Of a stretch of DNA of 64,000 bases, positions 32,801 through 43,361 are shown piece after piece. The translations under genes and the position numbers were made by a program. The DNA is from Pollenia angustigena (lineage: Eukaryota; Arthropoda; Insecta; Diptera; Polleniidae), in contig OV884059.1 in assembly GCA_930367215.1 (NCBI GenBank), forward strand, positions 155,432,511-155,496,510, read 5' to 3'. The notes under the pieces were generated by a model. That model was given only the letters and a program-made list of their open reading frames with translations, did no database searches and was not told the DNA's origin. How positions within the stretch are numbered: the stretch's first letter is position 1; each line of letters opens with the position of its first letter.

Positions 32801-33082
32801 GGGCGAACCATAGACTTTTCACCAGGACATTATGAGCGTACTCGACAGACCAACATTGAAAGACTGCAAAAGAAACAGGAAAAGGATTTAAATTATCATA
32901 ATAGGGAAAAAACAAAAGCGAAAGATTATATTCCAGGACAGACAATCTTTGTTAGGATAAATAAACGCCTCGGTACTAAATTAACCGAAAAATATAAAGA
33001 AGAAGTAGTGAAAGAAAATAGGAATTCTACCGTTGTAACGGAAAGCGGAAGAATTGTTCATAAGAAACATATTAGGAATTAA
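29849..33082 (+). CDS. pol: Errantivirus Pol (protease, reverse transcriptase, RNase H, integrase)
   Basis: Open from 29849 with no own start needed; made as Gag-Pol by -1 slippage. Counting from the Leu codon at 29912: protease LLDTGSN near residue 12; reverse transcriptase with VVDFRKLNEIT, FTVIDLKSGFHQIPL, LPFGLKNAPAIFQ and the catalytic YIDD near 323; RNase H with TDAS near 484 and TDHQPLTYA near 547; integrase with an HHCC finger near 756-800 and acidic residues near 824, 876 and 913. A 78-bp tandem duplication (31697-31774, 31775-31852) in the RNase H-integrase linker repeats 26 residues. No stop or frameshift, so the enzyme may be active. Confidence 0.95.
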   Translation, partial: FKCRPKFFWLNSSSLPYFKVNLRNGQILKFLLDTGSNKNYIKSGLIKNPLQNTDNFFAKSISGDVEITQHTLFNLFGPLNKPIKFFHLPGLRTFDAILGNDTLKDLSAVIYTSKGFFTVEGNIKIPIYQYCSNDVNNLNIRLGHLSDFQSDSLINVINRHKTLFADPDDRLTYTTRVVGEIRTTTDKPTYTRTYPYPLSLKDVVDKEIQKLLNDGIIRPSRSPYNSPIWVVPKKQDASGEKKYRVVVDFRKLNEITIADKYPIPEISEVLGRLGGNKFFTVIDLKSGFHQIPLKESDIEKTAFSINNGKYEFTRLPFGLKNAPAIFQRALDDILHNFIGKICFVYIDDIIIFSKDEKSHVQNLDEIFRTLNAAHMKVQLNKCEFFKNEVEFLGFVVSENGLKPNPTKVEAITKFPYPGTLKDLRSLLGLFSYYRRFIKGFADLAKPLTQMLRGSHGRVSRTESSRIKISVGDLEKEAIDKLKNALMSQEVILSYPNFEKEFHLTTDASNIAIGAVLSQEDRPITFISRTLSKEEENYATNEREMLAIVWALQNLRNYLYGIAKVVIFTDHQPLTYALSNKNSNAKIKRWKAILEEYNHEIRYKPGKTNVVADALSRPSTTNVNTLTGIVHSAGSSAENLIPCPSTTNVNTLTGTVHSAESSAENLIPSVEVPINVFRNQLFLSLDDVPSYQFQIIFPGYHRHTIIKRDYGPGNLVTILKRYLNTSVINCIKAPEPIMGKIQEVYPDHFSNYKTRFSQLVVHDVTSESDQENIIIDTHKRAHRNALENKSHILEKYYFPGMLAKIKRVVKLCSICKKNKYERHPATPQLNQTPIPTYTGQIIHIDIFSTDKKLIMTCLDKFSKFAQARILNGKSIEDVRKPLRELIFYFGVPKTIVIDNEKSLNSASLMFMMKDELGIEVFTTPPYRSEANGQVERFHSTLAELLRCLKDEAICRNFEELLERAVNEYNHSVHSTIGRKPVDMFFGRTIDFSPGHYERTRQTNIERLQKKQEKDLNYHNREKTKAKDYIPGQTIFVRINKRLGTKLTEKYKEEVVKENRNSTVVTESGRIVHKKHIRN
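29867..29873 (+). promoter_or_regulatory. -1 ribosomal frameshift site, gag to pol
   Basis: T-TTT-TTT in the gag frame, two codons before the gag stop (29877-29879). The pol frame is open from 29849, and a slip of -1 at this heptamer moves ribosomes directly into it. The downstream stimulatory structure was not worked out. Confidence 0.8.
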
Positions 33083-33102
33083 TTCCCTTTTTCGAATTTT
33101 AC

Positions 33103-33104
33103 AG
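33103..33104 (+). promoter_or_regulatory. Candidate splice acceptor for env
   Basis: Pyrimidine-rich CCCTTTTTCGAATTTTACAG just after the pol stop, 44 bp before the env ATG and in frame with it when joined to the donor at 28282. Confidence 0.65.
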
Positions 33105-33147
33105 GTTTTTACTGTTCACACGACTATGCGTAGCCGACATTCAGATA

Positions 33148-34629
33148 ATGGATTATTCCAATTCTAAAATGGTTGCGATTAACATAGGATCGGCTAAAGT
33201 TCAGGCTGGAACATTTAAGCTGGTTCACGTGATAGATTTGCAAAATTATGAAGACATCGTAGGCAAATTGGAAAACGCACTCTTACTCGGAAATACCTCA
33301 AACCATCCTCTTTTTCCTTACCTAAATCACTCCATTATCCAAATCAAATCCTACATCTCCCGACTAAAGCCAAACCTAAGGAAGAGACGTTCTTTAGATT
33401 TTCTTGGATCGGCGTGGAAATGGCTATCTGGAACGCCAGATCGGCATGACTTTGAAATAATCCAAGAGAAAATTAATAACGTTTTGTCCAATAGCAATAA
33501 CCAAGTGATAATTAATCAACTTTCTATTGACAGATTGAACAATATTGCAAATGTTACAAATAATATTTTAAAGGTCATTAAATCTGAAGATCAAAGGGAG
33601 AGAATAACCGAATTTAAATACAAGCTTGAAATAATTAAAGAAGAAATATCAAATATAGAATTTGCTATTTACTGGGCAAAAGCTAACATTGTTAATTCGT
33701 TTATTTTCTCCAACATAGAGATAGGAACTTTGCAGGATGTTTTCGAAAAAAATAATATTCCTTTTTCTAGCACTGATGAGCTGCTCACTTTTGCAAGTAT
33801 AAAAGTGGCAGTTGATAACAAAAACCTAATCTATATTATTAGTATTCCAACTACTTTAAAAGAAAATTGTAAAAAATTATTGATAAAGCCTGTTAAATTT
33901 AAAAATTCAATTAAAAAATTTGATTTCGAAAAAATAATAAAATGTGGCAATGATATTTTTGGCCTAAATAAGGATTGTCAAACTTATAATAGCTTAAGTA
34001 TTTGTAGATTAAGTGAAATAAGAAATATTACTGTCACTGCATGCATTCCAAAACTTTTAATGAGTCAGCCATCAACATGTGCAACTACAAACAACTACCA
34101 TATTCCGACCGTTGAAGAATTAAAAGATGACATCTTATTTCTGAACCAGTTCACGGGGGAAATTGAAGTTGACGGATCATCAATGCATCTGAACGGTACT
34201 TTTATCATTCACCACCTCAACTCTTCAATTAAAATAGATGGGAAAATTTATAGAACAGAACAATTCACAGGATCAAAACCTCTTCCAGCACTAGTTCAAC
34301 CAAATTTGGCAGAAGCAGAAGTGGAAACACTTTCACTCGAGATGATGAAGGCTGTAAACTTTAACAATTCAAAAGTAATTCAGGAGTTGAAAACCAACAG
34401 CAACCTAAATTTTTATTTCAACATCATTCTAACGGTAGCAACTATATCAATGGGTTTTGTTATCCTATCCAAAATTTGTATAAGAAACTGTCGTGAAAAG
34501 AATGAAAATCTCGCCACGTCAAACGATGAACGAGATCGGACAGAAGATCTTAGTGTGGAACAAACCTCAAGTAATCCTAAAGTCACTCCCGCTAAGGCTA
34601 AAAGTATTCATAGCTTACCCTTTTTCTAA
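33148..34629 (+). CDS. env: Errantivirus envelope glycoprotein (F-like)
   Basis: 493 residues from its own ATG; a further 20 would be added if the mRNA is spliced as proposed. Errantivirus Env resembles baculovirus F-type fusion proteins. Seen: a basic RKRR cleavage-like site near residues 77-80, directly followed by the conserved block containing LGSAWKWLSGTPDR, a long ectodomain with Cys residues and N-glycosylation sites, a membrane segment near residues 421-445 and a charged tail. No signal peptide lies at the annotated ATG. The frame is intact. Spread between cells cannot be judged from sequence. Confidence 0.9.
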   Translation: MDYSNSKMVAINIGSAKVQAGTFKLVHVIDLQNYEDIVGKLENALLLGNTSNHPLFPYLNHSIIQIKSYISRLKPNLRKRRSLDFLGSAWKWLSGTPDRHDFEIIQEKINNVLSNSNNQVIINQLSIDRLNNIANVTNNILKVIKSEDQRERITEFKYKLEIIKEEISNIEFAIYWAKANIVNSFIFSNIEIGTLQDVFEKNNIPFSSTDELLTFASIKVAVDNKNLIYIISIPTTLKENCKKLLIKPVKFKNSIKKFDFEKIIKCGNDIFGLNKDCQTYNSLSICRLSEIRNITVTACIPKLLMSQPSTCATTNNYHIPTVEELKDDILFLNQFTGEIEVDGSSMHLNGTFIIHHLNSSIKIDGKIYRTEQFTGSKPLPALVQPNLAEAEVETLSLEMMKAVNFNNSKVIQELKTNSNLNFYFNIILTVATISMGFVILSKICIRNCREKNENLATSNDERDRTEDLSVEQTSSNPKVTPAKAKSIHSLPFF

Positions 34630-34658
34630 CAATCCTTCATACGAGGACGTATGAATTT

Positions 34659-34669
34659 AAAGGGGGAGG
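34659..34669 (+). other. Polypurine tract
   Basis: AAAGGGGGAGG immediately before the 3' LTR, the plus-strand primer site. Confidence 0.9.
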
Positions 34670-34986
34670 AGTTAACAAATAATAAGTTAAAAATACTAAA
34701 AATAAAGTTCCCACATTCCATCAGTCATAAATGCTGACAACGCGTCTGGAGTTTGAATGTGGGAACCAAACAATTGTGAAATTGGAAATGAGGTAAACAA
34801 AAGTGTCAACTTACAGCACATGCGGACGACGAATGCACAACGGCAGCAGCGACAACATTTTTAGAATATAATCTAAGCTTTTACTTTATTTCTTTGCATT
34901 TCAATTAATTAAATAAAGACAAACAAACGTGTTGCAGAAGCAACACGCTTTTTTAAAAATTAATTTAAACTCGTCTTGTTTTAATT
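34670..34986 (+). repeat. 3' LTR
   Basis: 317 bp; base-by-base reading shows no difference from the 5' LTR. Followed by the TSD TATA. Confidence 0.95.
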
Positions 34987-34990
34987 TATA

Positions 34991-37486
34991 TACATACCTA
35001 TAATCATTTTTTATTGATTTTTTTACTAATAAGTAGTGGTTTAAATTGGAAAATGTATCTTAATTTAATTTAGCTATGATTTGATTTTAAAAAGCCATAT
35101 TTTTCATTCTAATTAAAAAGCAAAATTATTTTTTTTACAATGAACAAATTTAGCAAATAAAAATTTGACTCATATAACATAACATGTATATATCGAATTA
35201 TTTCAAAAGAACTCCGTATCGCATTCTAACAACGCTATGTACGTTGCAAAAAGTAAATTTTAATTAGGTGATTTCTGAAAAATAATAAGAAGAAGGAAAG
35301 CGTAGTGTTGATACCATATTAAATGTTGGACAAAGTAGTACTTCTCCAAAGAAAGATATGATTACAATTTAATAATTCTAAAGGATTAACACAAAATAAA
35401 GCTAAACAGTCTATATTCCACTACTTTATAAAAAAATAAAAAAGGCAATTATTCCAAAAATTAAGAATAACTGTCTTTTTCAGGATATTGATGAAGGGCC
35501 ACTTGGAAGAATGCAATCCTAATAAAAAACAGATTATTTTAAATAAACTAATAAAAATATTTCTTTTTATATAATTAGTATTGTGGTTTTTTTTGTCGAA
35601 CTATTTTTGGGTTTTTAATCCAAATTTTAATATTTTTAATCAGGCTTAAGTTCATCAAATTTAATTTTTCATTAAATTATTATTATAAAGAAAGGAATTT
35701 TACAACATGAAAATTATCAATAACAATTTTAACTCATAAGGATACTATCATAATAATGATGACAGTCTGATGGAAACAAAAATCTGAGGACCTGCAGATG
35801 TTGCCATTTATTCTTAGAAATTTTAAGCGTTTGGAAGTGCAATGGAGTAGGCTGCAAAATTTCAAAATTTCTGACAGTCCTATATGAAGACGGCTTTTAT
35901 CATTTTATAGCACTTTTATTACTTTTTCTTCTGCAATAATTTTTAGTCTGATCACTAATTCCACTAACACCCTGGTAACAGTTATAAAACAAATTACCCA
36001 GTTTTGACTTTTAAAGATATTAATGTGTTCTTATAAAAAGAATTAAAAACTTTGCTAATTTTTTTCTTGAGTGTGATTATACATTATGTTGTTAAAAAAA
36101 ATTATATTTTTATGAAACCTAATTTTTAATTTTGTAATTAACTTGGATATTTTTTTAGGTAGCAGTTTAAAATTTTATAAAAATATTTGATGTGAATCGT
36201 AATCAACAAAAAAATTCAATTTAAAATTTTCTAATAATTTTTAACCTAACGATATGTTTTTTGTTTGTGTAAACAATTCTTTGGTGCCTTTAAAAAGGGT
36301 CACTTTTTCTTTCGTTAAAAAGACGTACCTTTATGCAGAAATTATTGAGAAAAAAATAGACACAAGAAGTTGTTGGTATTTTGTGTTTGTAAAAATATTT
36401 TGGTTTCTGTTCCAATCGCGACGATGGGTTTTTATTGCTGAAAACAGTTTTCTTACGTAGGTAAAGTTATAAGGAAAACACTAACAAAGTCTTGTTTCGC
36501 CACAAGCAAAGCGACAGTAAGTATGGTTGATGAGTAAAAAAATTTGTTTTATTGTTGCATTAATGCAATTTTATTGTTTCGCGCCAAATTATGCCAGTTA
36601 TTATAAATTCAATGTAGTGTTTTCAATACCGTTGCGCTTGGACCACAAACAAAATTTTTTTCACGACCAAATACATGTCTTCAGTTCTTGCAGGTAGTAA
36701 TTTTTTTTCAATATTTTTTTGCCTTTATGTCTTTTAAACGAAAAAAAACAGACCCTTTTAGAAGCATCACAAAATAAAAAAAAACACATTTTAGTTTACC
36801 AGCCAACAAATAATTTTACAAGACACAAACAGGCTATCGTGCTGCTTAGCGGGAAAAATTGCGAGGGCTTTGACTTTTCAGGCCTTAAAGAAGGTTTACA
36901 ACTAGATTTTCAATAAACTTTTACTTATTCCGCTCTGCCTTCTTCGAAAAGGGGTTTTAGAATGGGTTTTATATTTTACAAATTCAAATTAACTTTTCTG
37001 AGATAAGGCCTGTTGAAATAAATTTATTAGCAGTAATGTTGGAATGTGTAGCAAGTTTAGTTATTAATTTACTAACTTCGCGTTATTAGCAACAACAATT
37101 TGCGACCTTAGGACAACAAGGATCTATATGCACCTAAACAACGTGTAAGATAGAACCTTGTTGTTCTAATACAGTTGGAATGCGACTGGAAAACTTAATA
37201 TTGGTAAAAAGGCCTTCTTTAAGGCCTCTTTACAACTTCATTTTCCCGCTGTTAATGGTTAGGCAAATCGCGTTTTTTTCATTATGAGGAATTTGAATGT
37301 GAATTTTTTTAAATTTTTCATATCTGACAAATTCATATATGAATTTTTTTGTTTGCTCACTTTTCATGAATGAGGAAATTAAAAATATTTTTTTTCCTCA
37401 CCCTCATGAATGAGAAGAAGCAGTACAATTTAAAATTTTTCACGGTCGCTCATGACTGAAAAATGAGCGAGCGTTTCGGTACTCTG
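34991..37486. other. Right part of the interrupted hAT element; no gene
   Basis: AT-rich, with short open frames only. 35575-35740 is shared with 56685-56835 and, inverted, with 58787-58925 (repeat R). 37290-37450 has repeated TTCATGAATGAG motifs near the hAT end. Confidence 0.5.
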
Positions 37487-37554
37487 ATAAATACTCTATG
37501 CACATGTTTTGTTATTTTGACTAGAAAATATAAATTCAATGTTTATTATAGTTA

Positions 37555-38806
37555 TTATACCCTCCACCACAATTAGTTGTGAAGAGGGTATATTAAGTTT
37601 GTCATTCCGTGTGAAACTTTTTTATTATTCATCTCAGACCCCATAAAGTATATATATTCTGGGTCCTTGAGTAATGCTAAGTCGATTTAGCCATGTCCGT
37701 CTGTCTGTCTGTCCGTCTGTTGGAAACACGCCCACTTTCGAACAACTCCAAAGAAATGAACAAACTTGGTGCCAAATTGCTTGAAGTTATCCTAAGCAGT
37801 TTGGGATTGAAATCCAGCAATATCGGTTCAGTAGGACCAGAGCTATGAATCAAAATGTGGAACCACCACCTAAAAAAATTGATAATTTTGTTACAAAAAA
37901 TAACATAAATGCTGGAATAAGGCACCGAATCAGATAAGCTTTTGCAAAAATTTGTTTTATTTGATTCGAAATCACGCTGTTAAATTTCGTGAAGATCCGT
38001 CCATAAATTACCCTAAGCCCCATATAAATAATACTCCCGGAAAACAGTTTAGTACGCCTAAAACTGTAAAAAATAACGCTAGCGTAACAATTTTTGGCTC
38101 GTCACAGTTTTATAGGACTTTAAATGATACTGAGAAATTTCGTGAAGATCGGTACATACTTTACCCTAGAACCCATAGAAACCCTACTCCCGGAAAACAG
38201 TTTAGTACACCTAAAACCATAATTAATAATGCTAGCATAACAGAAATTGGTACTTCACAGTTTTAAAGGACTAGAAATAACGCTGGGAAAATTCGTGATG
38301 ATCGGTCCATAATTTACCCTAGGCCCCATATAAACCCTACTACCGGAAAACAGTTTAGAACGCCTAAAACCGTAAAAAATAGTGCAATCATAACAAATTT
38401 TGGCTCGTCACAGTTTTATAGGACTTTAAATGATACTGTGAAATTTCGTGAAGATCGGTACATATTTTACCCTAGGCCCCATAGAAACCCTACACCCGGA
38501 AAACAGTTTAGTACACCTAAAACCATGATTAATAATGCTAGCATAACAGAAATTGGTACGTCACAGTTTTTTAGGACTAGAAATGATACTGTGAAATTTC
38601 GTGACGATCGGTCCATAATTTACCCTAGACCCCATACAAACCGTACTACCGGAAAACAGTTTAGTCGCCTAAAACCATAATTAATAACAAATCGTCACAG
38701 TTTAAGATAATAAGAACATCATACCGACATTACTTCTTAAACATTCAAACTGTCGGTGGAGGGTTTCAAAGATTCGCCACAGCCGAATATAGCACTCTAA
38801 CTTGTT
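37555..38806. repeat. Family F dispersed repeat, copy 2 (inverted)
   Basis: Reads from TTATACCCTCCACCAC to CACTCTAACTTGTT, the reverse of the copy at 21510. About five tandem units of 153 bp between 37960 and 38690 keep an open frame in places. It includes a run of GTCTGTCTGTCTGTCCGTCT near 37698. Confidence 0.7.
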
Positions 38807-39247
38807 TAATAACCAAATTTTATAATATGTCAGGTACTCGTTGCAGAAAAACGAGATCATGTTTGTTGTAGTAGTAAAAACTACTTGAAACAGTAAAAAA
38901 TATTTTATTTTTCACAATTTCGAGCCCTAATAGCAAAAATGATGTAACCGACATAATTTTCAATTGTATTTTTTTGTAATAAATGACTTTATTGGCAACA
39001 CTTGCATCATCTCCTAAAATGTCGTGGTCACATAAGGCACCGTTACGATTTTATAGCAGGAACAATTTTATTGTAAGCGACAAATTTCATACAAAATTAA
39101 TATGAAATAAAATAAAAAAACACTCTCCTGTAAAATTTTATTTTTGTTGGTTCATCATTTAACTAATTTCCAATTAAATTGTATCTTTAAGTAATCCTTA
39201 AAACATATTTAATTTAAATAATTTAAAATAAATTGTCTATATTTCAG
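38807..39247. other. Intron sequence before exon 2 of copy 2
   Basis: No feature recognised apart from the acceptor ATTTCAG at 39241-39247. Confidence 0.5.
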
Positions 39248-40019
39248 ATGTCACAAAAAACTATATTCAACTTCTTTGCCCACTGTCAGTGTTGTAATAC
39301 CCTTCTACAATGAACACCTAAGTACATTGCTACGTTCACTACACAGCATTAAGAACCGTACGCCACCGGAGCTACTGCGTGAAATTATCATTGTGGATGA
39401 CTGCAGCGAACGAGAATATCTAAAACAGCAACTGGAAGATTATGTGGCCAACTATTTCAAGAATTTGGTCAAAATTATACGTCTTAAGGAAAGAATTGGT
39501 TTAATAGGAGCCCGCTTGGCTGGGGCTCGTAAGGCGAATGCCGATGTTTTAGTATTTTTCGATTCCCACATTGAATGCAACTACAATTGGATTCCACCTT
39601 TATTGGAACCCATAGCCTTGAATAATCGCATTGTTACTTGTCCTATAGTCGATTGTATTGATCATGCCACCTTTGCATATAATGATGGTTATCAAGAAGG
39701 TTCAAGAGGAGCATTTGATTGGCATTTAGCTTATAAGCAAATACCCATACTGGATGTGGATGCAGAATATCGAACAGGGCCTTACAGAAATCCCCTGATG
39801 GTGGGTAGTTGGTTTGCTATTAACAGAGAGTTTTTCTGGGAATTGGAAGGATACGATGAGGGTTTGGAAATTTGGCGAGCTGAGCAATATGAATTGAGTT
39901 TCAAGATTTGGATGTGTGGAGGTTTACTGTGTGATGTTTCCTGCTCAAGAGCGGCTCATGTATTTCGAGGTCCCATGAATGGACTACCAAGTCCTAGGAA
40001 TTATAGTTTTGTAGCCAGG
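39248..40019 (+). pseudogene. GalNAc-T copy 2, exon 2 (catalytic domain, still open)
   Basis: 772 bp with the same splice boundaries and phase as copies 1 and 3, no stop or frameshift, and the DSH motif retained. Changes at otherwise fixed places include WRAEQYELS for WGAEQYELS and ELEGYDEG for ELGGFDEG. It is counted as pseudogene because exons 1 and 3 are broken. Confidence 0.85.
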
Positions 40020-40073
40020 GTAAATTCTTACTTTATTTCTAATTTTCTGTATTCTTAAATATTATCTTTATAG

Positions 40074-40690
40074 AACGACAAACGTTTGGCAGAGGTCTGG
40101 ATGGATGAATATGCTCAGTATGTTTATGACCATGAACCTTAAACCTACGAGGGCGTAGATGCTGGCGATTTGACAAAACAAATCGCTTTGCGTAATAAAT
40201 TTATATGTAAATCTTTTAAATGGTATTAAGAAGTCATTGCTCCTGATATTCTTAAAACTTTTACTCCAATTTTCCCGCCTGATTTTGCCTCTGGTGTCAT
40301 ACAAAGTTAAGCCTTTCCTCAGTACTGCATCGATTCTTTACAAGCGGGTAGTAATGCTGCCATTGGTCTTTATCTTTGTGCCAGTAACAAAACCCATCCT
40401 CATCAAACCCAATATTGAGCTTCAGCTATATTGGAGATATTCGTAATAAATCAAAAGGTATTTGTGTGGATGTTTATGAAAGTTCCAATAATGCCACCAT
40501 ATGGATGTTGTCTTGTCACAATTCTGGCGGTAATCAATATTGGTCCTATGAACAAAACGACCAAATGATTGTTTATGGTACAAAAAAGACAGCTTTTATG
40601 GAGGTTTTTGTGGGGAATAGTAAATTGACCGTGTATGCAAATCCTTGTGATAGAAAAATCCCCTCATGAAATGGAGTTTTGGCAGTTTTT
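40074..40690 (+). pseudogene. GalNAc-T copy 2, exon 3 (broken)
   Basis: Follows a 54-bp intron. In-frame TAA codons occur at 40140-40142, 40227-40229 and 40308-40310, then a 1-base loss near 40419 (after CAATATTG) and further indels near 40660. The third TAA is at exactly the codon that is TAA in copy 3 and GTA in copy 1. Lectin motifs (ICVDVYESSNN, NQYW) survive in shifted frames. Confidence 0.88.
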
Positions 40691-41375
40691 GATAACTTTT
40701 GAGGAGTTTAAAGAGAGGAGGATGAGGAGAATGGAACAAACCAGCAATGTAATTTTTTTAGAAGTTAAAAAAAGTTTTTTTTTAATTGCAACAAAACTCC
40801 TGGAACATTTGGAGAATTATTTTTATTATCTAGAATTTTAATTAGCGCGTACCTAAAATACTTTAAAGACATGAACTATTACGTAATTTTTTTTGGTGTA
40901 TACTTTAATCATATTTATTAAATCTTCATTTTAAAGTATGAGTTTTTTACTAAAAGTTAAGACCAGGAATATTATTTAGATTAGTTCATCTTAAAATAAA
41001 ATTAGTCTAATTTTTTTTCTTTTCAGGTGTTGAGGTACAGATTAAAGCTTTTAGCATTGCCATATAAATTGAAAATTGCTTTTAAGAATGAGTGTGGCAG
41101 TTTGAAAAAAAAAGAAAAATCAATCCGTTTGCACTAAAATAAATCCGAAGCAGTATTAAAAGTACGAATTTTCTTGAATCAAGTCAAAAAAGATTGATTC
41201 GCGTACGGGTTTTCAATCGCGAAATATACATATATTTTTTCGAGGAATTAGCTTTTAACAGAATTATCAGAAATATCGTTGTTAAAAAACAAAAACAAAA
41301 CACATAGTTAATGTCTCAAACGAGTAAATTTATTTTCCTCTCTTTTCCGGAATTGGTGTTTCACTGCACACAATA

Positions 41376-41749
41376 CCCTGCAAATAAAATTGGACCACCT
41401 AATCCATTTTGATAAAATGGACTACTCCATGGACTGGTCCGATGTAATGCAAGCATGGACCATGTCATTGTTAAAAAGTGTTTGTAGTGAGACGACATGT
41501 CTTCGTTTTTTAACGACATGCTTTCGTTTTTAAACGACTTCAAAACTAATCCTCTTGATTATACCATGGAGTAGTTTTAAAACTACTCCTTAGTGGTCCA
41601 AAGGTGGGTCATATGGTCCTCTCCTAGGACATCGTAATGTTAAATAGACCAGGTTTTTTCCATACGTTTGGGTTAGTTTTGGACTAGTCCTGGTACCTTG
41701 TGGACTACTCTTTACACGCGTGTTTGGACTGGTCCTATTATTTGCAGGG
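41376..41749. mobile_element. 374-bp TA-flanked miniature element
   Basis: Ends CCCTGCAAATA and TATTTGCAGGG flanked by TA (41374-41375 and 41750-41751). The interior repeats GGACTAGTCC-like motifs (GGACTGGTCC, GGACCATG) many times in both orientations. Confidence 0.75.
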
Positions 41750-41815
41750 TATGCACTCACCACTACATACAAATTTTTAACTGTCTCTCTTTGTGGTGAC
41801 CGCTGATTTAGATAC

Positions 41816-42516
41816 CAGTGATGGAAAATTCAGTACTATTGTACTATTTTCAGTACTTTTTCCTTTCGAAAATACCACGGTACCCCCACTTCCGTTTTAG
41901 TACTCTTTTTGTTATGCTTCTTCTTTAGAAATTTAGGGTTGATTTTTTTTAACATTGAGTCGTCAGCAAAAAGTACTAACTCCGACTCCAACGGCTGAAA
42001 TTCCAACTCCGATTCCTAATCTATCCTTAATGCTAAATGTATATGAGACTGGTCCTTATTTGACTTTAAACTCTTTTTTTTAATGCAGTACCTGTTAAAT
42101 GGTTATATATAGCAAAAAAAGGATTCTGTAAAAGTTTCGAATCAATATTTTTAATATTGCATCGCAAATTTCGAAGTATTTTTATTTTGGAAATTATTAG
42201 AATATTTTTTTTAATTTTTTATGCCGAAAAATCTGGTACAAAAACCTTAACTCCGACTCCACAGCCCTGTTTACAACATTGCCTTCACAAAATTTATTAT
42301 TATCAAAAGGTTATGGCAACACTGCTTGTTGGTATATTTTAATTTTAGATATCCTCATCAGAATTTTGCTGTTGAAATTTAGTTGATATTAATCTCGGTC
42401 CATAAATGGCTGAGATATGAGCAAAAAAAATGTTTTAAAAAAGTACCAATATGTTGCAAAAGTACTCTTTTGCTTGGTGGTTAGTACCATCTAAATATTT
42501 TAATTTTCCATCACTG
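41816..42516. mobile_element. Non-autonomous hAT element, 701 bp
   Basis: Ends CAGTGATGGAAAAT and ATTTTCCATCACTG with a perfect 8-bp TSD TTAGATAC (41808-41815 and 42517-42524). AGTACT-type motifs are abundant near both ends. It appears to lie inside a family G copy, because family G sequence resumes at 42525. Confidence 0.88.
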
Positions 42517-42524
42517 TTAGATAC

Positions 42525-43166
42525 ACAAAATTTACGCAGCTGGAAAATGAATTTAGTACAAATTTACTTAAAGGTAAGCTTATGAAAGTAGAACATAACA
42601 TGATGTAAAAGAAATATAAAAACGAAATAAAAGTAATAAAACTTGATGATTTGAAACAGGAATAAAAAAATACACAACAACTCAAAGCGCTCAGTAAAAA
42701 AATGGACAAATAAATAAACATGAATTTATAACCATAATGCTGGGTACACACTATGCAACGCATTTACGCAATCTAGTGAATTAAATTCATTTTCATTCAT
42801 TCCAGATTGCATCAACATCAAAACGCTTTGATATTTTGAGGTTGCATTGAAACAGATTGCATGTAGATTGCACTGTGTGTACCCAGCATTACAATCATTA
42901 AACTTATGAAAGACACAAAAATAAATATCATTGAAAACATATTAATTCAAATATAAAAACATTTATTTTAAAATAATAAAAACAAATTCTTTAAACGTTT
43001 AAGTAATGCAAAGTTTTCATCGATTTTATGAAACATTTCATTAACGGGGGTTTAATGTAAAATTCTTCTTTAATCCAATGAAGGGTTACATAGGTTGACT
43101 TTTATGTAATTTTTCTTTGGATTAATGTCAAAATCCATTGGATCTGTGAAGAAAATTCTTTCAGTG
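42525..43166. mobile_element. Family G element, inverted partial copy
   Basis: The reverse complement matches 6127-6500, ending with TTCTTTCAGTG at 43166. It is interrupted by a 157-bp miniature element at 42735-42891. Confidence 0.55.
42735..42891. mobile_element. 157-bp miniature inverted-repeat element
   Basis: Ends TAATGCTGGGTACACAC and GTGTGTACCCAGCATTA, a perfect 17-bp inverted repeat. The interior carries several GATTGCAT motifs. Confidence 0.75.
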
Positions 43167-43361
43167 TGTGCAAACTGTGCATTTTTACGCCCTCGCAAAC
43201 GAACTGTCAAATATTGTCTGAGAATTCATTTACACAAACTTCTTAAATTTGACCAACAATTTTGACTCGCAAACTTGCGCTGTTCAATTGTGCATTTATA
43301 AAAACAAATTTGTTTAATGCTTACCGCCGTTTTCTACGAAAAAGTGTTAATATATCACAAA

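Larger units (their letters stand above)
27051..34986 (+). mobile_element. Complete errantivirus (insect gypsy-type LTR retrotransposon with env)
   Basis: 7936 bp, flanked by the 4-bp TSD TATA (27047-27050, 34987-34990). Order: LTR, tRNA-Lys-type primer site, 1-kb A-rich leader, gag, pol, env, polypurine tract, LTR. All three reading frames are open and the two LTRs look identical, so the insertion is recent. It sits in the first intron of the dead GalNAc-T copy 2, in the same orientation, inside an older hAT element. Confidence 0.96.
26377..37486. mobile_element. hAT-type element interrupted by the errantivirus
   Basis: Starts CAGAGT after ATAAATAC (26369-26376) and ends ACTCTG before ATAAATAC (37487-37494), a perfect 8-bp TSD. 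Beyond the first six bases the ends share only loose similarity, but both subterminal regions are rich in TTCATGAATGA motifs. Without the 7.94-kb errantivirus it is about 3.17 kb. I could not recognise a transposase in 26377-27046 or 34991-37486. Confidence 0.6.
15474..39247 (+). other. Former intron 1 of copy 2, expanded to 23.8 kb by insertions
   Basis: Runs from donor GTAAGT to acceptor TTTCAG with the same phase and exon boundaries as copies 1 and 3 (4.0 and 2.0 kb introns). It contains a LINE relic, family G, two F repeats, several hAT elements and a complete errantivirus. No other host gene is recognised. 17900-18590, 23815-24720 and 25612-26376 show nothing identifiable beyond AT-rich DNA. 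Confidence 0.7.

Noticed and set aside
37952..38680. Host repeat-protein gene in the 153-bp tandem units
   Set aside because: The same units recur in three dispersed repeats, with stops and frame changes between units. Coding capacity is reported only as a question.
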